A stretch of DNA of 64,000 bases, taken from the NCBI GenBank assembly GCA_032622095.1, contig CP136068.1, positions 152,483,151 through 152,547,150 of the forward strand. The letters run 5' to 3'. Positions 11,976 to 22,355 of the stretch are shown piece by piece. Origin of the DNA: Siphonodentalium dalli. Lineage: Eukaryota; Mollusca; Scaphopoda; Gadilida; Siphonodentaliidae. The translations under genes were made by a program, and so were the position numbers. The notes below the pieces were generated by a model. That model was not told where the DNA came from. It did no database searches and saw nothing but the letters and a program-made list of their open reading frames with translations. Numbering within the stretch: the stretch's first letter is position 1; the number at the start of each line of letters is the position of its first letter.

Positions 11976-12070
11976 GCCCCTGTGTGATGTCTGCCGCCCC
12001 TGTGTGATGTCTGCAGCCCCTGTGTGATATCTGGCGCCTCTGTCTGATGTCTGTCGCCCCTGTGTGATGT
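11976..12070. repeat. 18-bp tandem repeat
   Basis: CTGCCGCCCCTGTGTGATGT-like units repeat about five times with small changes. Confidence 0.7.
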
Positions 12071-12129
12071 TGGAGAAATTTGGAATACATGTTCATGTTC
12101 TATGACTTTTCTCGGGTTCAAAACTGCTT

Positions 12130-13800
12130 TCAACTCCTTCTTTATTCAAATAGAAATATTGTCATCAAATTGGTGGTGAATACAGTAATGCTCTAAGTAA
12201 TCGACTCTTTAACCACAGCAGAATTATGGGTAACTTTTCAGGATTTAGTCGGAAATATGGCTTGTTGCCATTCATCGGAAAGCTCTCGGGGAGAGCTTTC
12301 CGATGAATGGCAACAAGCCATATTTCCGACTAAATCCTGAAAAGTTACCCATAATTCTGCTGTGGTTAAAGAGTCGATTACTTAGAGCATTACTGTACTT
12401 GTGTCTGAAAGACTAAATTAGTTGTGTAATGAAAAACATTTGAGACCTCCTTCAATGCCAATAATCAATCAACTCAAAATTAGCTAACAAATTTTACAGA
12501 CTTAACAACTTTAAAAAAACATAATTACATATGGTTAGCTTCGGGAAATTCATATTCAATACAATGTAACATGCTTCATTAAACCCACTCAAATCAAATT
12601 TTCAATAAATTTCCAATGTTATCGCGAACATCTGGGAATGGCATGATAATAACAATTGGACTTTTCAAGTCACATTTGTTCCCTCCTGGCCGTTGGCCAC
12701 TCCATGTTTTCTCTCTGGACGTTGGTGTCCCAGTTCATGCTGTGTAGTAATGACAAATCAGCAGTTGTTTGTTATGTTGTTAGTCATTAGCAGATAATGC
12801 ATGTATTAGAATTACAATGTTACATGGTATCTCTCATGCTAGATGTTTAAATGGAAATATTGTCATGAATTTCTTGACAAATTCATGGTAATTACTTATG
12901 TCTGGAAACTAAATTTTGTGTGTAATAAAAAATATTTGAGACCTTCGATCTTTGTAATTTATTAACTCCAAATTAGCGGAAACTTTTACAACTTTTTAAA
13001 AACATAATTATATGGTAAGCTTCAGGTTATTCATCTTCAATACAATGTAACATGCTTCATTAAACCCACTCAAAACAAATTTTCAATATATTTCCAATGT
13101 TGTCGCGAACGTCTGGGAATGGCATGATTATAACAATTAAACTTTTCAAGTCACATTTGTTCCCTCCTGGCCGTTGGCCACTCCATGTTTTCTATATCTG
13201 GACGTTGGTGTCCCAGGTCGTGCATCATGTAATGACAAATCAGCAGTTGTTTTTTATGTTGTTAGTCATTAGCAGAATTGCATGTATGGGGGATTTCAAC
13301 ATTAGGTGTTATCTCTGGTGTTACATTGCTAGATTTCATTGCTTCTTTATTTAAATGGAAATATTGTCATGAATTTCATGAAATATTCATTGTAAATACG
13401 TATGCCTGGAAACCAAATTTAGTGTGTAATGAAAAATATTTGAGACCTTCGATCTTTGTGTTTGATATACTCCAAATTAGCAGAGACTTTTACAACTTTT
13501 TAAAACATAATTATATGGTAAGCTTTGGTATATTCATCTTCAATACAATGTAACATGCTTCATTAAACACACTCAAAACAAATTTTCAATCAATTTCCAA
13601 AGTTATCGCTAAACATCTGGCAATAGCATGATTATAACAATTAAACTTTTCAAGTCACATTTGTTCGCTCCTGGCTGTTGGCCACTCCATGTTTTCTCTC
13701 CCCGGACGTTGGTGTCCCAGGTCGTGCATTGTTGTAGTGACAACTTAGCAGTTGTTCGTATTGAGCGAACTGTTGTAAAATGAGCGAAGCGTATAGATTC
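12130..13800. repeat. ~490-bp tandem repeat, about 3.5 units
   Basis: ACAATGTAACATGCTTCATT recurs at 12561, 13042 and 13545. Each unit also has CTCCTGGCCGTTGGCCACTC and ATATTTGAGACC. The most upstream unit is interrupted by the family B element at 12181-12397, which allows an empty-site comparison. Confidence 0.85.
12181..12397. mobile_element. Family B MITE inserted in the 490-bp tandem repeat
   Basis: A full 217-bp palindrome. Removing it and one TA rejoins GGTGAATA to CTTGTGTCTG, which aligns with the uninterrupted units around 12895 and 13396. This supports TA target-site duplication. Confidence 0.9.
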
Positions 13801-14204
13801 ATCAACATTGAGCATTCAATTCGACCTGATGCAGGTTTGCATGTTGTGGCTATTGATCCGTAAGAGTGCTGGCGGTCCGACAAGAAAATTATACTAATCT
13901 CGCGTCGTAACCGAAGCTTGGGAGAAGTAATTTTCTAGTACAGGAAATGGAAATAAATCAGCGTGGACCAATGAACAACAGCCACTCAATTCCGGCATTT
14001 ATTCTATAACGATAAACTATAACGATGTTATGAGCTATGATTTTCCGTGTCAATCATGCTGCTTTCTGATTTGGTAATGAACGCTCTATTCTCCCGTCAT
14101 TATCGGAATCCCAATGTAGATTAATGGGAACTATGTGGAATACACTAATGTCACTTCACATATGCTGGCCATAGATTGAAACAACAATTAACCTCAGTTT
14201 TTGC
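13801..14204. other. Intronic DNA, no recognisable feature
   Basis: No supported element or gene is seen. Confidence 0.45.
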
Positions 14205-14576
14205 GAAAACACTGTGGCAATGCATTCTCTTATATATATGTATAAGAGAATGCATTGGCCTAATAAATTTTATGTTATTTTTTTATGATTGTTAAAAAAT
14301 GGAAGAAAAAATGATAAAAAATTGTTAAAGAATATAAGAAATAATGATAACAAAAAAATGATAACAACTGTTAAAGAATGTAAGAAAAAATGATAAAAAT
14401 TGTTAAAGAATGTAAGAAAAATTGATAAAAAAATTATAAACAATTGTTAGGCCAATGCATTCTCTTACATGTATATATGCGAGACGACCTATGGTTGACT
14501 CGCATATATAAGAGAATGCATTGGCACGGGATTTTTAATGTTGCGCCAGCGCAGCTCCCATCATGAAAGCGTTAAC
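14205..14576. mobile_element. Family C MITE, degenerate
   Basis: A shortened first palindrome lies at 14217-14259 and a full second one at 14453-14527. The right end CAGCTCCCATCATGAAAGCG is of C2 type. The AT-rich spacer carries repeated TTGTTAAAGAATGTAAGAAA phrases. Confidence 0.75.
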
Positions 14577-14859
14577 CCTATGATAACTTAATACTGGTGT
14601 AGTTACTTGATTCCCATTGATTCATTTGAAGGAATGATCTTAAGAGAAGGCTGTTTGTTAACTGAACTTACTGCTATTGAATCCAAATGGGTTTTCTGCA
14701 TATTTCTTACATATCTACATTAAACATTCCCGTGATGAATTTACAATCTGGTCACAAATGTTTTCAAACATATGTTGTTCTTGTCACTGTTTATCCAATG
14801 TATTGATTGTGTTCTTCTCATAATTATACAAGCCCTTTATCTACACTTGCCTTGTGTGT

Positions 14860-14919
14860 CATGTCACCCTCTTAAAACCCCTAATCCTGGTTTACAGGGT
14901 TACCTTGTCACTCCCTTCT
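14860..14919 (+). repeat. 60-bp direct repeat, left copy
   Basis: CATGTCACCCTCTTAAAACC through CACTCCCTTCT recurs at 15326-15387, on the other side of the C4 element. Confidence 0.85.
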
Positions 14920-14930
14920 TGATGCAATAT

Positions 14931-15316
14931 GTGACCCGCCATATACCCTGTGCCAATGCATTCTCTTATATATGCGAGTCAACCATAGGTCGCCTCGCAT
15001 ATATAAGAGAATGCATTGGCTTAACAATTTTTTATCATGTTTTTTAAATAAATGTTTCTTACAATTTTTAGGACATAAAATAAAAAAACATCCATTACCC
15101 TGCAGGGAGCCCCACACATATATATAAGCACATAGAAGAGTGTCATCTGCTCATGTTTGTCTGGGGCTCTGTATGGGTGAAATTATAAAATTGTTAAAGA
15201 ATACAAGAACAAATTATTAAAATTGTAAAAAAATTGTTAGGCCAATGCATTCTCTTATATATGCGAGGCGACCTATGGTCGACTCGCATATATAAGAGAA
15301 TGCATTGGCACAGGGT
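14931..15316. mobile_element. Family C4 MITE carrying the core palindromes
   Basis: It starts GTGACCCGCCATATA, then CCCTGTGCCAATGCATTCTC. Palindromes lie at about 14953-15020 and 15242-15309. The inner body shares GGGAGCCCCACACATATATA with the inverted copy at 51970-52367. Confidence 0.8.
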
Positions 15317-15325
15317 AAAAAAAAT

Positions 15326-15387
15326 CATGTCATCCTCTTAAAACCCCTAATTCTGGTTTTACAGGATTACCTTGTCACTCCCTTCTA
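15326..15387 (+). repeat. 60-bp direct repeat, right copy
   Basis: Partner of 14860-14919 with a few substitutions. The pair brackets the C4 element. Confidence 0.85.
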
Positions 15388-15761
15388 ATTCTCCTAGTCA
15401 GTACAGCCTCGGAGAAATCCTGTTCAGACCAAATAAGAGAATTTTTTGCCTCTGTGCACTGGAAGGCGGTAAATTAAACTCAATCAGCCGGGCAGACAAC
15501 TCTATCCAGATGTAATTAAGTATTCTCTTTAATCTTCCGTTCTAGCCGGTAGGCAGCAGTTGACATTCATGAGATGGTTGAGATGCGGAATCGCCCCCTG
15601 TCCGTTGTAATCCCAGAATCGTCTGCAGATTGATCCCCTGTGATTTCCCTCAGCTAACTCACTGATCAGTCCTATATCGTGCTGCTTCTCACTAACCAGT
15701 TTGACCTTCTATGCTTATAGTACCTCTAGATTCGGTTCCGAGCTTAGTCCATACAAATAGT

Positions 15762-15998
15762 TAAGCCAAGAAATAGTGTGTGTGCTATTTGCAGAATGAG
15801 GTTCACAGAGGGTGAATTTAGTGATGATACCCCACACAGCGGGCTAGCATCAACAACTTCACCCTCTGGGGACCTCATTCTACTTAGGCCTCATCTTTTG
15901 GGAAGTATCAATAGTCTCAAATTAACATTGTTTTTAGTTACTTTTTTCCCTTCTGTTCAGGTGGGGACCTCATTCTGCTATTGTCAGACACACTATTG
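15762..15998. mobile_element. Family A MITE, long form with deletion
   Basis: Left end AAGCCAAGAAATAGTGTG, one hairpin at 15795-15882 and the internal CCTCATCTTTTGGGAAGTAT segment are present. The sequence then skips directly to a right-arm remnant. Confidence 0.75.
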
Positions 15999-16149
15999 AT
16001 GCATATGTCCAATTTGTGACTGATCCACATCGTGCTGGTGTTCAGGCTATATGCTAAATGTTGTGACTATCCTTCATTACATTTGTGTCAGACATCATTC
16101 GATCATATACCATGTTAACTCTATATAGTCATTGCTGGATCTTCTATGG

Positions 16150-16192
16150 ACATAGCAGGGTCCTTGGTGGCTCTATTGGTTAGCGCACAGTG
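16150..16192 (+). mobile_element. SINE head fragment
   Basis: TGGTGGCTCTATTGGTTAGC fits a tRNA A box. No B box follows because a family A fragment abuts it. Confidence 0.4.
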
Positions 16193-16193
16193 T

Positions 16194-16490
16194 GCTAGCA
16201 CAACACCAAATTCATCCTCTTGGAACCTCATTCTGCTTAGGCTGCAACTGCTGTGGGGTATGCCATCACTAAATTCACCCTCTGGGGACCTCATTCTTGT
16301 TAGGCCTCAATTGCTATGGAAGATAGCATCACCAAATTCACCCTCTGGGAACCTTATTATGTTTAGGCCTCAACTGCTATGGGGGATAGCGTCACTAAAT
16401 TCACCCTCTGAGGACCTCATTCTGCTTAGTCCTCAACTGCTATGGGGGATTGCGTCATTAAATTAATCCTCTGCAAATGTCAAACACACT
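16194..16490. mobile_element. Amplified family A half-arms, ~63-bp tandem units, next to exon
   Basis: CACCAAATTCACCCTCTGGG + CCTCATTCTGCTTAGGCCTC + CTGCTATGGGGGATAGC repeats about 4.5 times. The last unit runs into the family A terminal phrase CAAATGTCAAACACACT. The array ends about 20 bp before the Ig2 exon. Confidence 0.8.
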
Positions 16491-16509
16491 GTATCTTCTT
16501 TGTTTGCAG

Positions 16510-16842
16510 TTCCTCCAGATTCAGTTCAGATCGTCGATCATGTTAACAGCTCAATGGTGGAAGTCCCGCACACGCAGTCGGAACTGAAGCTGACATGCAT
16601 GGCAAGCAATGGTCGACCTGCGGCCGAGCTGTCGTGGAGGAGAAACGGTGAGAAGATCATACGAGGAATAGAGAGTAGCACGGAGAATGCCCCCAACTCG
16701 AAGCTGATTACATCCAGAAGCGTACTGACGATAATTCCTCAATATTCCGACGAGCAGCACAATGCAGTGTTCGCGTGTGAGGCGACTAATGGCGCGATTC
16801 TGGGACCTCCTCTCGTTGCTTCAGTACAAGTCAGCGTTCAAT
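16510..16842 (+). CDS. NPHS1: Nephrin exon: Ig2
   Basis: A complete Ig domain on one exon between TTTGCAG and GTAAGT, phase 1-1. It opens VPPDSVQIVD, has B-strand Cys in LKLTCMASN, the core Trp in LSWRRNG and F-strand Cys in NAVFACEATN, and ends VQVSVQ. The downstream intron carries a family B element 77 bp from the donor. The acceptor side is bounded by amplified family A sequence. Confidence 0.9.
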
Positions 16843-16919
16843 GTAAGTCAACAATCTTAGGTGTTTTGCTGAGTAAGTGTCATAATCAGTTCTGGAAATT
16901 TAAGCAATATTCTGCCTTA

Positions 16920-17133
16920 TAGTAGCGCTCTAAATAATCGACTCCTTAACCACAACAGAATTATGGGTAACTTTTCAGGATTTAGTCGGAAATATGGCTT
17001 GTTGCCATTCATTGGAAAGCTCTCATTGAGAGCTTTCCGATGAAAGGCAACAAGCCATAATTTTGACTAAATCCTGAAAATTACCCATAATTCTGCTGTG
17101 GTTAAGGAGTCGATTATTTAGAGTATTACTGTA
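16920..17133. mobile_element. Family B MITE
   Basis: Full palindrome with a slightly decayed left end (TAGTAGCGCTCTAAATAATC) and right end GAGTATTACTGTA. Confidence 0.87.
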
Positions 17134-17179
17134 TACAATACAAGTTGATATTATGGATTTTATTTCGGTGGATGATATT

Positions 17180-17429
17180 TAAAAGTTGGCACCCAGGCAG
17201 AATGCCGACCTGTGGAATGTAGAATTCTACTAACATCACCGAAAATATCAAAGAAATCAACCAGAACGCTCCATAGAAAACATCGTCTGAACTATGCTCA
17301 ATTGTAAATACATGTATTTACATCTCGATTCGGGACATAACTATCGGTGATAAACTAACACATTTATTTCATCATCGAGAGTCATTGCTTTTAATTAATA
17401 TATAAGAATGACGGTGCGTGTGTTGTCAA
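17180..17429. mobile_element. Family H element, partial
   Basis: It shares TTACATCTCGATTCGGGACA, GAATTCTACTAACATCACCG and TATAAGAATGACGGTG with 60053-60427 and, inverted, with 38067-38436. Confidence 0.75.
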
Positions 17430-17800
17430 TATGGTGGGCTAGCATCACTAAATTCACTCTCTGTGGACATCATTCTGCTTAGGCCTCATCTTCTCTGGAA
17501 AGTTTCTTTATTATAAAATTTCTATAGAAACTTCTTCACAACTTCTTTACTTAGTTTCTCTTTATCCCCAAATTGGCAGATGACCCATTGCACAATCAAG
17601 GTTCCCAATGGGTGTACATCACAATATTCACCATTTGGGTAACTTCAAACTGAGTCTGTCTCTCATAGCAGATGAGACCATGCAGATTGAGGTCCCAAGA
17701 GGGTGAATTTGGTGATGCTAGCAGCACTGTGCGGGATAGCATCACTGTATTCACCTGATGGGGACCTCATTCTGCAAATGACAGGCACTCTAAACTTGTT
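17430..17800. mobile_element. Family A MITE, long form, 5'-truncated
   Basis: It begins mid-hairpin at TGGGCTAGCATCACTAAATT, keeps the internal segment (CCAAATTGGCAGATGACCC) and ends with a second hairpin at 17690-17776. Confidence 0.78.
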
Positions 17801-17921
17801 GAGGAGGGCCCTGGGGTTCAAATAGCATCAGGTGGGGATGAGAAACTAGCATTATTTTTTTATTGTCCTTAGATGTATCGTCTCATTAATACGTGAATTG
17901 AATTTCTCTGGTTATTTTCAG

Positions 17922-18212
17922 ATCCACCTGGTCCACCGTCCATAACTGGGTATCGTAACGGACAGGTAGTCAGAACGGGCGACACGCTGCGACTGGTATG
18001 CTCATCAAGGGGAGGTAATCCATTAGCACAGGTGGTCTGGTTCAAAAACGATCAACGAATCGACCACTCGTACTTCAGCGGAGGAAACCAGGCCGTGAAT
18101 GAGCTGACAGTGACGGTCGAATCACGGGACAACAATGCTGTCTATAAATGTGAAGCTTCCAACGTCGTTACACCAACGCCACTCGTAACGTCGGTAAAGC
18201 TTACTGTATACT
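17922..18212 (+). CDS. NPHS1: Nephrin exon: Ig3
   Basis: Single-exon Ig domain between TTTTCAG and GTAAGT, phase 1-1. It has YPPGPPSITGY at the start, Cys in LRLVCSSRGGN, Trp in VVWFKND, Cys in AVYKCEASNV and the end SVKLTVY. The 3' part of this exon with its donor and intron start reappears, diverged, at 18829-18992. Confidence 0.9.
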
Positions 18213-18295
18213 GTAAGTATTTTGGCATACTAAGTATGTTGTGACAAGGAAGTGTGTAACATTAAAATAGCAGTGCAGGTAATATATATATCCTA

Positions 18296-18780
18296 GTTAT
18301 ACCCCCCCCCCCCCCCCAACGAAGTTAGGGGGGGGTATACTGGAATCAGCTGCACCGTCCGTCTGTCATCCGTCCGTCCGGACTTTTTTTGGTGGAGTTA
18401 TCCCCCTTTTTCGGCTTAGAATTTTTTTGCAACATGCATAATTTTTTCCAAGCTTTTATTCCTACATTTATAGGTCAATGTTTTTTAATCTTGGCACTGA
18501 TATTCAGTACCATGGGAACCTGTGCACCTGCGATTATGATGTCTGTCCGACTTTTTTTTGTGTAGTTATTCCTTTTTTTCGACTTAAGAACATTTTCGCA
18601 ACATGCATAATTTTGTCTGAGCTTTTATTCCTACATTTTTCGGTCAATAGGTTTAAGATTAGGGTTAGGGTTGTGCACCTGCAATGGGAACTGTTATTTT
18701 ATTATTTTAACTAAATGTTTACTGACATGTGAAACATCTTAGTATTTTAAAAACACGGGGGGGGGGGGGGGGGGGGGGGA
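18296..18780. repeat. Family K repeat with C/G homopolymers
   Basis: ATACCCCC and GGGGGTATAC face each other as a hairpin at 18299-18341, followed by CCGTCCGTCTGT phrases and two internal copies around AACATGCATAATTTT. It ends in a G run near 18758-18779. It lies between the Ig3 exon and its partial copy. Confidence 0.65.
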
Positions 18781-18828
18781 TAGCCTTAGTCCCATTGGGT
18801 CCCTGTCAGAACATCAAAAAGTTCCCAG

Positions 18829-18992
18829 GTTTATAAATGTGAAGCTGCCAACGTTGTCACACCAAAGCCACTCGCAGCATCTGTAAAGCTTACTGTATAC
18901 TGTACGTATTTCGGCATACTATGTATGTTGTGACAAGGAAGTGTGTAAAATTGAAAAAACAGTGCAGGTAATATATATCTCTTAGTTGATAT
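18829..18992 (+). pseudogene. Partial duplicate of the Ig3 exon 3' end plus donor region
   Basis: It matches 18140-18299 across the last ~73 exon bases, the donor (GTAAGT changed to GTACGT) and ~90 intron bases. An AG precedes it (TTCCCAG), but splicing in from a phase-1 donor would read a stop almost at once. It is therefore a pseudo-exon. Confidence 0.82.
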
Positions 18993-19283
18993 GTGTTCTC
19001 TAATAATGTACTTCACTGTAGGTGAAGTTCTCAACTCAAAATTGCACGATTTAAGTGAATTTGTGAGCGATTATGGAATTTCTCCCAGGTAATTAATTCT
19101 ATGTTTATTGCAATATCGGCTCACAAAAGTCAAGAAAGAATACAATCTAGAGCTGGGACCACCCCCTAATGTGAAGTAGATTATTGAGGAACAAGTTTTG
19201 ACAAAGAAATATATTTCCTGCTTTGTTTGTTCAATGTTATAAAGTTCCCAGGTTTTGTACTAGTAGAGTATGATCTCTACCGG

Positions 19284-19538
19284 CAAGCCTTGAAATAGTG
19301 TGTCTGTCATTTGCAGAATGAGGTCCCCAGAGGGTGAATTTAGTGATGCTACCCCCGCATAGTGGGCTAGCATCACCAAATTCACCCTCTAGGAACCTCA
19401 TTCTGCTGAGGTGTAAGCAAAATGAGGTCCCCAGAGGGTGAATTTGGTGATGCTAGCCCGCTATGCAGGGTAGCATCACTAAATTCACCCTCTGGGAACC
19501 TCATTCTGCAAATGACAGACACACTAGTTAAAGGCTTG
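19284..19538. mobile_element. Family A MITE, two hairpins in tandem
   Basis: The CAAGCCTTGAAATAG start and AAAGGCTTG end enclose two complete hairpins joined by a short AGGTGTAAGC linker. The same architecture is at 33859-34112. Confidence 0.87.
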
Positions 19539-19715
19539 GGAATATGATCTTTATGGCGTAGCTAGAGTAGAGATTCAATACATGATCTAAATAACTAAGT
19601 AACAGCCAATAAACTTACAATTAATTTTGATTTATGAGCTGCCTTGATTGATTGAGTACAGTTGGTAATGAAATGGCATCGTGGGAAAATCATTCAACTG
19701 AAACATGTTGAGAGT

Positions 19716-20095
19716 TAACCCTTTCATGACCGGAGCTTCCTGAAATTTTTTGAAAACTCTGTGCCAATGCATTCTCTTATATATGCGAGTCTCCCATACT
19801 ATAAGCCTCACATATATAAGAGAAGATATTGGCAAACCAATATTTACCTTGACCTTGTAAGCCAGTGCATTCTCTTATATATGTCAGACTCCCTATGCTG
19901 GCCCTAAAATCCAGAAATCAAAATATAGTATTTTTATGTACAGCGAATCGGCTGCATTTTACAAGAACTGAGAATCATGATTCTGATTCTCGTCAGATTT
20001 TAAGCGCTGCTATGTGATACTTACATATATAAGAGAATGCATTAGCACATGATCTTTATGCTGCACCAGCACAGCTCCCGTCATGAAAGGGTTAA
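19716..20095. mobile_element. Family C2 MITE (piggyBac-like)
   Basis: TTAACCCTTTCATGAC and GTCATGAAAGGGTTAA ends carry TTAA. Two diverged core palindromes are present; the second is interrupted by about 110 bp containing a smaller AATCATGATT hairpin. Confidence 0.82.
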
Positions 20096-20224
20096 TAATG
20101 TTTCAAACAGAGACAGTTGGGTTTCAAACATTTTGATTATGACGTTGCTTTTCATATTGAGTGTCTGTTAATAGAAATGAAAACAAAATTATTCTCTGTT
20201 GCCTAATCCTAATATATCTCAGCA

Positions 20225-20293
20225 ATCATGGAACCTATGAATGATATCATGGAACATATGAATGATATCATGGAACATATGAATGATATCATG
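20225..20293. repeat. 21-bp tandem repeat
   Basis: ATGAATGATATCATGGAACAT is repeated about three times. Confidence 0.85.
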
Positions 20294-20299
20294 TTTATT

Positions 20300-20567
20300 T
20301 TACTCTAACCATCGTATTTGTTCAACTGATATGAAACTTGATAGTATACTTGTTGAATATAACCCTTGTAAATGCACAACTGATATGACACGTGTTGAAA
20401 ACTATGAATTTAATCCCTGTAAATGCTTGACTGATATGTTACTTGTCCGAATATATCCCTCATAATACACCACTAATATGGAACTTGACAGAAGCTAATC
20501 CCCATAAATGCTTGTCTGATGTGATACTTGTCTCAATATAACCCTCGTGAATGCACAACCGATATGA
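20300..20567. repeat. Degenerate ~60-bp tandem repeat, left part
   Basis: TAACCC(T/C)(T/C)GTAAATGC-type units alternate with TGATATG(A)TACTTGT. The array continues at 21202-21320 after a 630-bp insertion. Confidence 0.75.
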
Positions 20568-20775
20568 TACAGTAATGCCCTAATTAATCGACTCCTTTAA
20601 CCACATTAGAATTATGGGTAACTTTTCAGGATTTAGTCGGAAATATGGCTTGTTGCCATTCATCCCTGAGAGCTTTCCGATGAATGGCAACAAGCCATAT
20701 TTCCGACTAAATCCTGAAAAGTTACCCATAATTCTGCTGTGCTTAAAGGAGTCGATTAATTAGGGCATTACTGTA
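20568..20775. mobile_element. Family B MITE, left part of a composite insertion
   Basis: A complete palindrome. With the spacer at 20776-20894, the C2 element and the B right half it forms one block inserted at a TA in the tandem repeat. Confidence 0.88.
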
Positions 20776-20894
20776 AATTGTTGGTTCCTGTTTTATATTT
20801 CTCTTCATATTCTTGGTATTTTATGATTTTTCAAAAGAAAAAAAGGCTCTCCCTCATCTCATTTTTCTACATGATTTGTCTGACATTATTTTTT

Positions 20895-21116
20895 AGCCCT
20901 TACATGATGGGAGTTGCCATGGTGCAGCATTAAAGATCCTGTGCCAATGCATTTTCTTATATATGCGAGTCTTCCACAGGGAGTCTCGCATATAGAAGAT
21001 AATATACTGGCTTACAAGGTCAATGTAAATATTGTTAGGCTAATGTATTCTCTTATATATAGGAGACTCGCATATATTACAGAATGCATTGGCACAGGGT
21101 TTTCACAAAATTTCAG
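20895..21116. mobile_element. Family C2 MITE, right end replaced
   Basis: Left end AGCCCTTACATGATGGGAG and two diverged core palindromes are present. The right end breaks in TTTCACAAAATTTCAGAAAG and joins family B sequence. The block 20568-21116 matches 29500-30058. Confidence 0.83.
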
Positions 21117-21201
21117 AAAGCCATATTTCCGACTAAATCCTGAAAAGTTACCCATAATTCTGATGTGGTTAAAGGAGTCGATTAATTAGGGCATTACTGT
21201 A
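21117..21201. mobile_element. Family B right half fused to C2
   Basis: CCATATTTCCGACTAAATCC to GGGCATTACTGTA follows the C2 breakpoint directly and forms the right boundary of the composite. Confidence 0.85.
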
Positions 21202-21320
21202 CGTGTTGAATAATAGGAATCTAATCCCGTAAATGCTTGCCTAATGTGATAGTTGTACGAATATAACCCTCGTAAATGCACCCCTGATATGATACTTGTC
21301 GGAATCTAACCCAGTAATTT
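21202..21320. repeat. Degenerate ~60-bp tandem repeat, right part
   Basis: CGTGTTGAATAATAGGAATC continues the repeat interrupted at 20568, matching the intact unit near 20388. Confidence 0.75.
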
Positions 21321-21779
21321 CACCAGTTGTTCGTCCCTCGGGGAATTCACTAAGACGATCGCACTGCATCAATTCTCCGATCATAGTTGTTTTATATTCG
21401 GAGAACTGACCTCGTTTATTGATGAATTATGCAAAGTAAAATGGATGATCGCTTTAATCAAATGAATCAATGCATTCGCGTCTGACTGTTGTTAATTCCA
21501 ATTGTACGATTTGTTCCCTTGGGTGTCTATTAAACAAGATTTATTTCTGCTCAATCCTATAATGGTGTCTGGACGGAGTTTGATTGGTTTTTTGGGGAGA
21601 GGAGATCATTTCGGGCTTTATTTCGATGGATCTGACTGCTGGTGGAATTGCTTTTTGGCACAAAATAGGTCATGGTTCAAAGATCCTAAGATGTTCTTAA
21701 AGAAGATAACGATTATTTTGAAGGCTGACAGCTAAGTTGCATTGTAATCTCTTAAAAGCCTCTGTATCTGTTAACACTA
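21321..21779. other. Intronic DNA, no recognisable feature
   Basis: One 77-codon open frame at 21502-21735 has no domain or splice support. Confidence 0.45.
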
Positions 21780-22355
21780 TTATTATGCCCCCGATCTCCG
21801 ATGGAGATTTGGGGGTATATAGTGGAGCCCTCCGTCCGTCCGTCTGTCCTTCCGTCCGTACGAACGTTTCAACTCATAACTTTGGTTTCGCTAACTCAAT
21901 TCAGTTGATCTTTGGTATGCTAATAGACCAGCCGGGGGGGACAAGATTTCCCCATATCTGCGGTTTCGTCCGCCCATTTTTTCCAGAGTTACGCCCCTTT
22001 TTGGACTTAGAAAATTCAGTTTTCTGTGGCATACGAACGTTTCAACTCATAACTTTGGTTTTGCTAAGTCAATTCAGTTGATATTTGGTATGCCAATAGA
22101 CCAGCCGGGGGGACAAGATTTCCCCATAGCCGTGGTTTCGTCCGCCCATTTTTTCCAGAGTTACGCCCCTTTTTGGACTTAGAAAATTCAGGTTTTCTGC
22201 TACTTTTTTTGGTTTCCAGATGATTTTGGATTGTTTACTCATGAATAACATAACTTTACAAAGTGCCATTTAATAAGCATTTGCACAAAAATAAGCAAAA
22301 TCCTCTCTGATTGTACAGTCGGGGGCGTTACCTCCGCCCAGCGGTGCACTTGTTA
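21780..22355. repeat. Family K repeat, with internal 170-bp duplication
   Basis: It starts with a GCCCCCGATCTCC / GGAGATTTGGGGG hairpin and CCGTCCGTCCGTCTGTCC. Two ~170-bp copies of a TTCAACTCATAACTTTGG...GGACTTAGAAAATTCAG block follow. It ends CAGTCGGGGGCGTTACCTCC. Confidence 0.7.

Noticed and set aside
18829-18901. Alternative Ig3 exon
   Set aside because: Splicing from a phase-1 donor reads a stop after two codons, and the donor is weakened.
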